This document shows, piece after piece, positions 37,158 through 48,890 of a DNA stretch of 64,000 nucleotides. The translations under genes and the position numbers were made by a program. The stretch lies in NCBI GenBank assembly GCA_003342815.1, contig PTEX01000003.1:5227898-5291897 (forward strand), in the 5' to 3' direction. The notes beneath the pieces are model-generated. The model did not search any database, had not been told where the DNA came from, and saw nothing but the letters and a program-made list of their open reading frames with translations. The first letter of the stretch is position 1. Every line of letters starts with the position of its first letter. Origin of the DNA: Eudromia elegans. Lineage: Eukaryota; Chordata; Aves; Tinamiformes; Tinamidae.

Positions 37158-38024
37158 CTCGAATAGCTGACAGCCCTGAGGGCTGTGCCGCCATGCAGAG
37201 GGACCTGGACAGACTGGACAGCTGGGCGGCGAGTAACCTCATGAAGTTCAACAAGGGCAAGTGTAGGGTCCTGCACCTGGGGAGGAATAACCCTAGACAT
37301 GCCTATAGGCTGGGGACCGACCTCCTGGAGAGCAGCCCCGCAGAGAGGGACCTGGGCGTCATGGTGGACGACAAGTTGACCATGAGGCAGCAGTGTGCCC
37401 TCGTGGCCAAGAAGGCCAATGGGATCCTGGGGTGCATTAAGCAGAGCGTCTCCAGCAGGTCGAGGGAGGTGATTCTGCCCCTCTACTCAGCCCTGGTGAG
37501 GCCGCACCTCGAGTACTGTGTGCAGTTCTGGGCTCCCCAGTGCAGGAGGGACGTGGAGCTGCTAGAGAGAGTCCAGCGCAGGGCCACAAAGATGATTAGG
37601 GGCCTGGAACATCTGCCCTATGAGGAAAGGCTGAGAGAGCTGGGCCTCTTCAGCCTGGAGAAGAGAAGACTGAGAAGGGACCTGATTAATGTACGTAAAT
37701 ACGTCAAGAGAGGGAGCAAGGAGGATGGGGCTGGCCTCTTCTTAGTGGTGGCCAGCGACGGAACTAGAGGAAATGGCCGCAAATTGAGGCACCAAAAGTT
37801 CCACAGGAAATTGCGAAGGAATTTCTTACCAGTGAGGGTGACAGAGCCCTGGAACAGGCTGCCCAGAGAGGTGGTGGAGTCTCCTTCTCTGGAGATCTTC
37901 AAAACCCGCCTGGACACCACCCTGTGCCACATGCTCTAGGGGACCCTGCGTGTGCAGGGGGGTTGGACTAGATGACCTCTACAGGTCCCTTCCAACCCTA
38001 GCCATTCTATGATTCTATGATTCT
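37158..38024 (+). mobile_element. CR1 LINE, young 5'-truncated sense copy
   Basis: A CR1 fragment of 867 bases. It keeps the C-terminal part of the ORF2 reverse transcriptase in one open frame of about 260 codons (37160-37939), ending [12 protein letters not shown]-like at TAG. Recognisable pieces are [67 protein letters not shown] and [20 protein letters not shown]. The 3' UTR (GGTTGGACTAGATGACCTC) and tail of ATTCTATG octamers end at 38024. The catalytic FADD motif lies upstream of the truncation, so this copy cannot encode an active enzyme. The intact frame suggests a fairly recent insertion. It belongs to the same subfamily as the copy at 1413-1702. Confidence 0.95.
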
Positions 38025-40083
38025 CTGCCATTTAGTAGTTGTGAGAAGAGAATTGTCTGGATTTAGAATCATCTTGGTAGTGCACTGCTGAAATAGGATA
38101 ATAAATAATTTTTTCTCACAAAGAAATTCCCTCCAATAATAGATTTATTTTGTTCCAGCTTCTATGTATTCTAATACAAATCCACAAATTCATTTCATTC
38201 CTGAAAAGACACTGTGTGAAGGAGATAGATATATCTTTTTATATTAATTCTTAATTAATGTGAGAAAGAAAAAAGAGGTAAGTTATAAATTAAGATACAT
38301 GTCTTGTACAAGACTTACGGTTACATAGTCTTACAGTTAGGTTGGTCACTGATTGACAGATTGAAACTTTCCACTGATCATATCCCAACCTAAATCTTTA
38401 AAAATGTAGTTCACCACATTAATAAAGTAGGAAAATCAAACAGCTGCCTACGGTGAAAAATAATTTATTGAAATGAAAAATGTTAATTTGAACCACAGTG
38501 TTTGGAACTTTTGCATTTCTCACCTGAAGAAATTTTTAGGTCTGTAGAGGCAGCAAGATATTACTTATTCCCATCACTGAGGTATTTGACAGCTGGCCAC
38601 TGATATTGCTGATTCTATAATTTGGAATTTCAACTTTAGAAAGTTAACTCCCCAAATATTCAGTGACACAACAATACTCTTCTTTCACCCCCTAGAAATA
38701 ATGTCATAAACATTGTCAAAACTCATTAAATTTAAAGAGCAACAAGGTCTAATCTGTGAATAAGGAGAAGGATGAAAGACACATGCTCCAGAATTTTAAT
38801 CAAAATTCCACAGTTGACTTGATCTGACTGTTGCAGCTATGAAAAAAACCCCCAGTGATTATCTGTATCCCTCATTTTACCTCTCAGGCAGAAATGCATT
38901 GTGTAGCTCGAACAAAGAAGCTGCAGATGCTTCTGGGATTAAGGCCCCCATAATGAAGGTCCAGCGCTCACTGATGCCTGCCGAGGAAAGGAAGAAAAAC
39001 CTTGCCACAATACCTCTAAGAGCAGAGCGTCTTTCCCAAAGCGTACATCTGCATCATACATACTTAAAAGAATGTTGCAACTTGCAGGTTTCCTTCTCTT
39101 CAAAGCAGAAAAAAAAAAAAAAAAAGAAAGAAAGAAAAGAAAAAAAAAATCAGATATCTGCTACGTATTGATTTATTCCACTGCTCCTGGACTGGATTGG
39201 GTAATAGCTTGCCATTAGCTCGCAGTTCATCATCTGGTGGCATCTAATCAATAGATCATGCGCTAGTTGCAGTTAATCTTATTTCTTCATAGCCATGTAC
39301 AGATTGTTTTTCTTTGGCCTCTTCAGGACTCATCCAAGAATTGCCGTACTTGAGGACTGGATGGATCCAAAAAGGTCATCATCTCTTTCCCTTTCGGCAG
39401 GTTCCTCATAATCACAGCAAGATTTATGTGATTCAAATTATATTCTCAATTTAAATTTAATCTTAAACCAAACTCAATCTTCTCCCTGTTTTTTTTCTCC
39501 CTCTTCCTTCCTCTCATATTTCAGACATACCGTTAGCTCTTTCTGGCTTGCTTTTCTCTTAAAATGATACCTGGTTACCCAATCACAAGTCCTTTGTGGA
39601 GCCCCCTTCCTAATCTTCTCTCTCTCAACTTCCCTCAAATCCCTGCTAGAAAACTGCAGGTCTTTGTTCTTCCTTTCACTAAAAGAGCAGGTTTTCTCAT
39701 ATACGTAGCATTTTCTTTCTGGCCTGCTATTTGGTGTTCCTGGCTATCTCCATGAGCTACCTGTACAAGCCTTAATCCAGCCCGTGCAGTTCAATAATTT
39801 GCATTATTTTCCTAATGCTGTGTATAGGCTAGCGGTGCGTGTGGTTCGGCACGGTCCCTGCAGTCACAGTCCCTTGTAGGCTCAGATCACTGGGTTAGAT
39901 CTGATTCATGTGCTGGGTTTCTCTCCTGGGGAAACAGAGGATATCAGGATGAAGGAATCTCTGTTGTGGGTCTGATCTTGCCCAGGTCCAGAGCTCCGAG
40001 GTGCGTATTCCAGCATGAGGAAGCTGGAAGTGCTCCAAGGTTCCCCAACTTGAAACTAATCTAAGAGGCCAGAGCACCCTTGT

Positions 40084-40087
40084 CTAT

Positions 40088-40138
<51 letters not shown>

Positions 40139-40140
40139 TT
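40084..40140. repeat. (TTTA)n microsatellite
   Basis: About fourteen perfect TTTA units. Confidence 0.95.
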
Positions 40141-43100
40141 GTTATCGATAGCTATTTGGGTCCAGTTCAGTCAGAGCAGGGAAAAAAAAAAACCTCCTGG
40201 CTTTATTTGCATCACCTACTTTCTAAGTCTCTACTTTCAGTAACAAGACATTCAGGTGTTTTATATAAAGCACAGAAAGAAAGTTCCTAGGAATGACTGT
40301 ATGGCCTCTTGTTAGTGTTGGGACTAAGATACTAGGGAAAGAACACCAACAAAAAAAAATCAAAATGCAAACAGTGAAAAAAAAAATTGTACCTAATTGT
40401 TTCACGTACAAATAATCAACTGGCAGGTCTGTGTTGATTCTGCCCCCACTGCCCCCCAACCACCACCAAAAAAAAGCAGCTGAAAGAAATAAACAAAACC
40501 TCCAGTGAAGACCAAATTAAACAAAAAGTGTTAGAAGAAAGTATGTGAGTTATAGGAAATGACTTCTGGACCCACAAATGAATAGTATTAGCAAATTAAC
40601 ATGGACATGCAACATAAGTTTTGAAATGTGAGCAAGCAGCAAAAAGAGAGGGATGAAAGGAGAGGGCAGCAGTGAAAAGATGGAACTGAGCAGCGGTGAT
40701 CGCGCCTGTTTCGGAATGGACTCCTAGCTAGTTGTAAAAATAATGGATGCATCTGGATAAAAGACTGAGTTTCAGATGAATTTGATGAATTTTGCAGCTG
40801 CGATGGTGACGTTAACCACTTGTGACTGGAACTCTTTTCCTTGATTTCTAAACTGGTCACCCATCCATTTTCAAATGTCACTTTCTTTGTACTGTGCATT
40901 TCTGAAATTGTGCCCTCAAAACCGAAGAAGTCTTTGGAACAATAGAGGAAAATATGGAGTTCTTTCAAGAACTAATAGGTTTGTTACCCTGTGTGAGTCA
41001 GTTTGTGTGGGAGTTGGAGAGATTTGTAGCACATGTGTTAACTCTGCAGCCAGTGAAGTTTAGTGTTTAAGCGAATGCCTATGAAAGTTATCCCATCAAA
41101 CTAAATCAATTCATTTTAAGTCTTTGTAATAAATCTATTCTTACAATCTCTTTGGTATTGGGTTAAATTTCATAGTGTAAAATGAATTGTTTATCATATT
41201 TTGGACATTATAAAAGCTGTACCCACAATGTTGCCAGGCCTGAGTCTATTAGTTGGTGGAATTTAAAGCTGAATACAGATGGTAAGCCTATTAATAAATG
41301 ATGGGTAAGGAAGTACACACTGATTCATGGAAAAAAGATATTATATGTGAAACAAATTGTGTAGTTTAAGACAAAATTGATTTTAGTCCCCAGCCATTTT
41401 TATATATACTTGAAAAATAGACTTAGTATATGTATACAACAGAAAAGGAGAACTCTGCACCAGGGTAAAAATGCTCACTTTCAGTGAAAAATAGAAATAG
41501 TCTAATTAAGACAGATTATTAAACAAAAGAGAGAATAAAAGCATTCTTTGGCTGAGGATACAGGATAAAAAAAAAAAAACCTAAATGCAATGTTTGTCTT
41601 TCCAGTGTAAAACACTGTGGAGAGAGACTCTTGCCACATCCACACATCCGATTGCATGGCTCCACGCGGACCTGTAGGTGCTCCATGAGTGTTTGCACAC
41701 GGTGGGTATTTTGGGAGTTTCTCATGTGCCAGAGCCACTGTCCACGTGATGCTGCTGCAGTCCTGCCTTGTTGTGATGCTGGTCCCAGCTGGGGCGCGTG
41801 CAGGAAGAGGGCCTGTCACACACTGAGAGCACAGTGCCCTTTAGAGAAACCTGCATTAGAGTGGGATTAGGAATATATATAGGGCACAGAGACTGCTGCT
41901 GTATTGTAGAGCTGGTACAGAGAAGATCACCCTTCAAATTCTGAACATATCTTTGTGTTACATATTAAAAAAATGATAAATAAGTTCAGCTCAGTTCCTT
42001 TTCAGCTGACAGAGATGCATGAGTGTAGAAATCTCGCAGGACAGTCCTGTAGAGAGAGCTTGAACAAAAGGTTTAACCATCCAATTCTAAATTTCTAATT
42101 GCAGTAAAAATAGAACTCATTTCCACGTCCATGAACAGCCTAAATCTCTTTATCTTCAATTTTCCTCTCTCAGCAGAGCATCACTTGAGCACAGTGAGGC
42201 TTTAAGGCAGCAGTAACTTCATGAAGTTTCTGCTCGGACTGAACCAGACTTGGTCCAAGTACAGTGTCCTCTCTCCTTGAATCCTGTTAGGAGGCAGAGC
42301 TGTCCAGAGGCCTTACAGAGGCCATGGGTATGTGCAGAGCCTCCAGGCTCCTGCTGTCTACTGCAGACCTTCAACAGAGTGCTGCTGTGTGGACAGCCTG
42401 GCGTAGGAATAGACCACGTTGCGCTCCCCGCAGTACGGGGGGCTTTAAGAGCTATGCAGTGACGTTTACTTCTGTGATGGAGGCAGCAATGGCTGTAGCA
42501 TTAACATTTTGAACAAAGCGTTTCTATACTGAAACCTCCTGCAGAAGTTAATCGAAGAGATAAAACGAGTAAGATCAAGCTAGTCAATAGCATTTTCATA
42601 AAAACGATTCTAAAAAACTACATAATGTAATAGTGACATTACCACTACATAACTTGATAGGTTTGGCTAAGAAGCCTGTAGACTGTGCTCTGTTTATCTG
42701 TACTTTTGTTAATCTAGCAGGTGAAAACTGCTGATGGAAATAAATACTAATCTGCTATTTATAACCAGTGGTCATATCCCAGCCTGTCCCACATATCTTT
42801 ATAGGCTTTTCATTTACCCTGGGAAATTATATATGTACTTTAATTGCAAACTCTTTTCTGGAATTGCTCTCATCTGAACTAACTTTAGCAGGCTTTGTTC
42901 TAGCCTAATGGGCAGAGATGTTTTGAACTGAACACAAGGTGACATTACAGCTATTACAGCTTTGTAAGCAGGTTAACTAATGGCTGTACTTACTTTAGTT
43001 TGCTAGCCGTGTTATGTTGAATGTCACATTAATTCATTTCTGTGAGAAACTTAGGAAAATTTTTGTTTTAATTATCCTTCTACTCACTAAAGTCCGTGTT

Positions 43101-46020
43101 ACTCCATCAACTTACACTATGGGCTATTGCTGATAAAGATTTAAAATAAGACTGCCATACGTGGCTGCTCAATATTAGTATTGAGTTTTGAAAGCAGTGA
43201 GAATATGAAAGGTGCCATACAAAACAAGAAGATAGCCTTGTCCTGAGAGTTGCATTCAAATTGGCACAAATACCTACTACATACTTGAAAGTTAAACAAC
43301 AGGGAATGGGAGAGAGGAAGGAGAATGATAATAATGTGGCAATATGGGTCTTGCCCCTACACCTCTCAAAGGCAAAATAACGGAACTGAACTTCCCATAT
43401 TGACCTGAGCAGGGAATAGCTGCTGGTGAAGGGTAAAAACACCCTTCACTCCGTGACTTCATAGAAAAATGGATAAATATAACTTTGTGCATGGACTGCT
43501 TTTATCCGGAATGCCAGTGTGCAAATTTCACTGTGTGTGTTAAAGTTCTTACAACACTTAAGTTAACAAGCTCCTGTTTGCATAAAGGCAGCCTAAATTT
43601 TACTTATTTTCTTCAGTGCTTTAAAACCTCATGATCAACTTCAAATTACCTTTTTTAAGACCCTGGTATAATCCTTCAGGAATACCTTCAAGGTTCAGGG
43701 CTTTAGCTTGCGCTGCTTTATGATCAATCTTTTGTATTTCCTATACATAATTATGCATTTTAATGAGGCTCTCCTCTATAACTTTCAGCTCCCAAAGAGA
43801 CGATAATTTTCACTTAGAATAATTTTAGAATTCTTTTAGATGATTAGTATTCTTTTAGAATATATAATTTTTCTACCCTGGCAGTGGAAATGATGATTCT
43901 AGCAATTTATACCTATTCTAGACACAAAACCTACAGGAGCTTCATCAAGCCAAATTTAAGTCACACTGCTGGATAAATCTGTGGGAATTTATTTGTGAGC
44001 ATTCTTTTATATTGGCTAAAATTTGATCCAGATTGATGGACACTGGTGCAAACCAGTATGGATGCAAGCTAGGTCCACAATACACAATTACAGTGATTTG
44101 TCAGCATCTGTTTTTGCATCTGTTTATTTTACTGCTAGAATGTCCTTCAAGACCTCCAGCTTTCTTGATTTTATAGTCACCTCTCAGCACGTTGTTGGCA
44201 GTAGGCCTGGTTCTTACACATGTCATCACCCATGGCTTCCATTGACTGAGGCAGATGGTCCCAGGATACCAACAGCAGAAAGGTCAGGACAGCAAGAAGG
44301 CGGTGGGGAAGGTCTGGGGATGGCTGAGCGTGTTGGGCTGTTCCTTGCACCGGCCTAGAGAACTCTGGAAATTACTGTGCAAAACACAACCAAACAGTCT
44401 TAAACAGCCTACCGTGAAATTCTTAGAGCTGCTGATGTTGCCAGCTGTTTTAATGCTTGTTTTGGGAGCAGCTAAAAGTATGAGTTTGGTAGCAGGGCTC
44501 AGCAGGCGATGTGGCTGACCCCATGTTTCCCTAGGTCATGAGAGCCAGGGCGGATAACACTGTGTGGAATCCTTTCCATCTAGGCAGGGAGTGCAAGGGG
44601 GGAACTGGAGGTGGGGGTGTCTCTAATGATGTTGAGTAATTGAAAGCAGCTCCTGTGCCTGTTTGCTGGGGAGAGCTGGAACAGCTGGAAGTGCTGACAC
44701 AGACTTTGTAATCCTGCTGGGATCGTCATCCCTTAAATGGATTTTCATAATTGGAAGAGTATGAATAACATAAACAAAAGGAGGTGATTTACCTCACTTT
44801 TCTTCTTGCTGTTTCCTGGAGTTGTATAGCATGGTTGTGGGAAGTCTCTGTTAGTCAGCAGTGGGTAGTCCACTCATAGGAAATATTAATAATTGCTACT
44901 AAATTATTGTTTGAAGAAGATGATGAAAATCGTCTTCTCTAATGAAAACATAGAGGTTATATATCACTCATTGGACTCTTTATGTTTTCCTGTGAATGTG
45001 ATTTTATCTTGTTTGATTAAGGAAATGAGACTGATGTGATAAAAATCATGTGTGTGCCTATGGGTCTATGTATGTGTGAAGACACATGCATACATGTCTC
45101 TTTATGCTTCTCTGAGCAGTTAATTTTTGAATACAGTGAACAATGTCAAATTTAATAGGGAGATGTAGGTACTAGAGATATTGTATTCTTATGCCTTTTG
45201 GAAAAAAAAAAGTAGAAATCCTGCTAGGTGAAAGAAGCCCTCTTAGATTACTCACCAAAATAAAGACTTCTGTCCTTATAAGACATCAGAGAATTCACAC
45301 AGAAGGTTTCTCTTTTGAGGCGTAAATCAGTAGGGGGTCATTAGCTCCACTTCTGAGAAAATGACCTACTTATTTTGCTTGGGTAACGATTGTCCCTTCT
45401 TTGTGTCAGGGGACAAAATTGATTTGCTAATTTTAATGCCAGTTCTTGCCATGTCAGCTACTGTCCATGGACCAAAGAACCTACCATATTAAAGAGCTTG
45501 TTGAAGAATTGGAGTTCTGTTATGGCTGGCTTTTTTGTTGTTGTCATTGATTGACAATGTAAGAGTGTGAGTATAAAAGGCAAATCTACTTTTAAATCTC
45601 CTTTCAAATTAGTTGAGTTAGCAGTTTTGTACTGCTATTTTTTTCTAAGGGTGGGTGGAAAAAGCACCCTCCCCTCAGGAGCTACCTGATGCCTTTGTCT
45701 CCTCTCAAAAGTGACCATAAAGACTGAGGTGGAATGGTTGTAACACAAGTGTTAATGTTCTCAGTTACCAGGATGGGAATTCAGAGTAACTCAGGAATCA
45801 GCTGAGTTGTCTGAGAGGAGAATTTGAAGACAAGAGGAGATTTGAACTGTAGGACAGAGAACGTAGGCTGAAATCTTGGCACTAAACTACTACCCTCTTG
45901 CTCCCCATCATTAGTGGTGGGAGAGAATGCAGACTAAGAAGAATACCAGCTGGAAAATGTGATTACTGTGAAGAAGATGTTGTGAAGAAGAAGATATATT
46001 TGAGCCAATTTTCATTTAGA

Positions 46021-46135
46021 TAATATATTATATATATGACTAATATATATATTAGTGTGTATATATATAGTGTGTATATATATAGTGTCTGTATATATAT
46101 AGTGTGTATATATATACACTAATATACTCTATATA
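46021..46135. repeat. AT array with 18-bp units and a palindrome
   Basis: Imperfect tandem copies of a unit like TATATATAGTGTGTA, preceded by the perfect 16-base palindrome CTAATATATATATTAG (46040-46055). The array ends with CACTAATATA, inverted with respect to the first part. Confidence 0.85.
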
Positions 46136-46424
46136 ACAGTTGCTGAGAGGCACTCAGCTTCTGACTTGGAAAAGTTACCTGCTTGTAGTTTGTAGATCTT
46201 ACAGCACCACCTTCCTTCCTATTTCTTCCTAGCACCATTGGTATTTCCTTTGAGATGAATGAGAGTGATTGAGAAACTTTGGACTGCAAAAGAAAATGTC
46301 GGAGAAAGTGAAAACAGCCTGGGATGGTTGAGCTTCTTAGTGTGAATGTATAATGGTGACAGGCAGAGGCTGGCATGGAGGCTTAAAACAGGTCCAGTTA
46401 CACCTGGTTTCCAGGGCTGCCAAC

Positions 46425-47490
46425 AGTGAAGTTTTGGACATCTCCGCAGATGGGATTCCACAGCCCCTCTGTGCAATCTGGTTCAATGTTTGACCAACCT
46501 AAGGGTGAGAAAAGTTTTCCTAATATTTAAGTGGAATTTTCCCTGTTCCAGCTTGTGTCTGTTACCTCTTCTTCCATCACTGATCACTTCCAGGAAGAGC
46601 CAGGCCACATCTCTCTATCCTCCCATTAGATAGCTGAAAACAGCAGTGGGATCTTCCCTGAGCCTTCTCTTCTCCAGATTAAAAGAAACCAGCTCTTTCA
46701 GCCTCATCTTGTACATCCTGTGCTCACACCACACTGGTCATTTTCACAGCCCTTGGCTGCAGTATGTCCATGTCTGTTTTGTACTGCTAATCAAGGCTGG
46801 TATGTGTTGGCCTGCTTTGTCACAGGGGTATCCTGCTGACTGTGTTCAACTTGTCATCCACCAAGACATCTGGATATTTGCTGCAAAGCTCCTCTTTCCC
46901 AATTAATGTTTAGCTTTTGTGTTGCATAGGATCATTATATCTTAGTTTCAGGATTCTGTATTTGCCTTCACTGAATTTTATGAGATTCCTATAAGAAATC
47001 ATGAGATTCCTGTTTCCAGTCTGTCAATGACCCTCTGCATGGCAGCTCTGGCTTTACTATATTGACCCCTCAGTATGGTACCATCTAGGAATGGACTGAG
47101 AATTAACTCCACCCTACATCAAACAACACTGGCCACAGTATTGATCCTTGGGCAATGCCACCAGTGACCTGCTGCTGGTTGGACTTTGTACCATTGCTCA
47201 TAGCTCTCTGACCCTGGCAACCCGGGCAGTTTTCCATTTCCTTATCATCCACTTCTCCAATCTGTATTTCACCACTTTGGCCATGAGAATACCACAGCAG
47301 TCCATCACAAAAGACTTGCTGAAGTCTACATGTAGCAATCCACTGCTCTGTACTTGTCCATAGCGCCTAAAATGCTATTGAGTTAGTCAGGTGGAATTTG
47401 CCCTTGCTAAATCCATGCTGGCTGGTTGCTCCCAGTCACATTCTTTTTTGCATGTGTTCTTTAATGTGTTCTCATCTTTGAACATTCCTT
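46425..47490 (-). mobile_element. CR1 LINE, old antisense copy with reverse transcriptase region
   Basis: The + strand follows the complement of CR1 for about 1 kb. First comes the 3' UTR/ORF2 end (CCTAATATTTAAGTGGAATT, CCCTGAGCCTTCTCTTCTCC, AGTATGTCCATGTCTGTTTT). Then comes ORF2 (CTTGTCATCCACCAAGACAT, complement of a LVDDK-type segment; CCTTGGGCAATGCCACCAG, complement of the GVPQG/SVLGP region; TGCCCTTGCTAAATCCATGC further upstream). It is extensively mutated with no open frame and lacks the octamer tail. Edges are approximate. Confidence 0.85.
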
Positions 47491-48440
47491 GTGTTACATG
47501 GACTACTGACACTAATTACAGTTCATTATTATTTTTTTAAATTTAGATGGGATACGGTGAATCACTATCCAGAGACAATAGCACAGAAAAAAAAAAAAAA
47601 AGTATTTTAAGAACAGCAAACCTGTAATGGAAGCGATTGCTTTCCTGCCTATCATGGAATTAAACAAATATTTATGACAGACGAACATGCTGCCAAAAAC
47701 TATGTAATTTTTTGCATAAGTCCTCCCCTCAGAAGATGTGTGGGAGTTTGATACATTGCTCTTACTCCTAATAAAATAATAATGACTCATGTCAAGTAAT
47801 AAAGACATAGTGATGTCGGAGAACAATCAAAAAAAATAAAAAGAGCAAAAAAATTCTGGACTGTGTGATAGAGATAGAACATCTAAGATTTCCAAAGACA
47901 CCAAATAATGCAGGTGATCCTGTTTAGAGCTTCTGACACAGAAATATGCCTCTGATTAAAACTGCCACAAAGGGTGTGAATGGTAGCAAATTTTAGGACA
48001 ATACTTTGGAAGTCAGTAAAAGTTGCATTAGATGAAATACTATAGTTATAGTTATAACTATAGCAAATAGTTATAAAAGAGCCAGATGATATGATAAAAT
48101 ATGATCAATGCTTATGAAAAGGAAATCTTCATTTGTAAAGCAGGAATCCTTCAAATACTTCAACAGAAATGCAGATAAATAGACTTGACGGCCGTAATTT
48201 GCTTAGATTTTAAAAACCATTGATATTTGCTGAAATACTGAGGAAATAAAGAATTATTAGCTCTGAATCAAATGTGACCAGATTTAAACAATTAAAGGCT
48301 ATATTTACATTATGATTTATTTTAAGTCACTAGGCTATAGGCCAAGTATCCTGTAGCTGGCACGAGCAACAGCTAGTATAAGTAATTTATGTCTGAACCT
48401 TCCGCCCTTTCTCCTAATGAAGAAGAGTAGCTGCTGCCAT
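47491..48440. other. Intergenic, nothing recognised
   Basis: AT-rich spacer between the CR1 copy and the retroviral fossil, with an A-run near 47588-47602 and a short TATAGTTA inverted tract near 48042-48075. Confidence 0.6.
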
Positions 48441-48890
48441 TGTGTTATCTAAGACTCCCTAAGCAGAACAGAAGGAGATAAGGAAAGCCAAGAAAATTCT
48501 CCTTGGAAAGATAAAGAAAGGAATGCAACAGCTGAGGGAGGAAAAGGGACTGCTGAGGTAAGCGGAGACATTACCAGCTTCAAACAAAGAACTGGAAAAA
48601 AATATAAAAGGTGACCAGAACAGAGAACTTGAGTGAAAGCTTTGAACTTGTGAATGCTTTGAACTTTGAAGGAGATGGATCTACATGATCTCTGCTGTAG
48701 ACCATCTCCAGATACTCAAGACTCACAGGACATCTGGCCAACAGACTGGCGAGATTTTATTAACAGAGACTATGTATCACTGCTTGGCTTTGCATAGTTG
48801 TGTATATTCCAATAAAGCTTGTCTGCTAGAGGACAGGCTTTCTTTATCTCATTTGTCGGCTGCTCACTACCTACATTTATCATTTTGGCA
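48441..48890 (+). repeat. 5' LTR of the retroviral fossil
   Basis: Limits are approximate. A TATAAAAG box at 48603-48610 and an AATAAA signal at 48811-48816 are spaced as in a U3-R-U5 layout, and the end is near CATTTTGGCA. It is better preserved than its partner. Confidence 0.65.

Larger units (their letters stand above)
38025..46424. other. Intergenic desert, second part
   Basis: AT-rich non-coding sequence. It contains an A-rich tract near 39109-39149, a (TTTA)n tetranucleotide repeat and an AT array, listed separately. No gene or further transposon is recognised. Confidence 0.6.
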
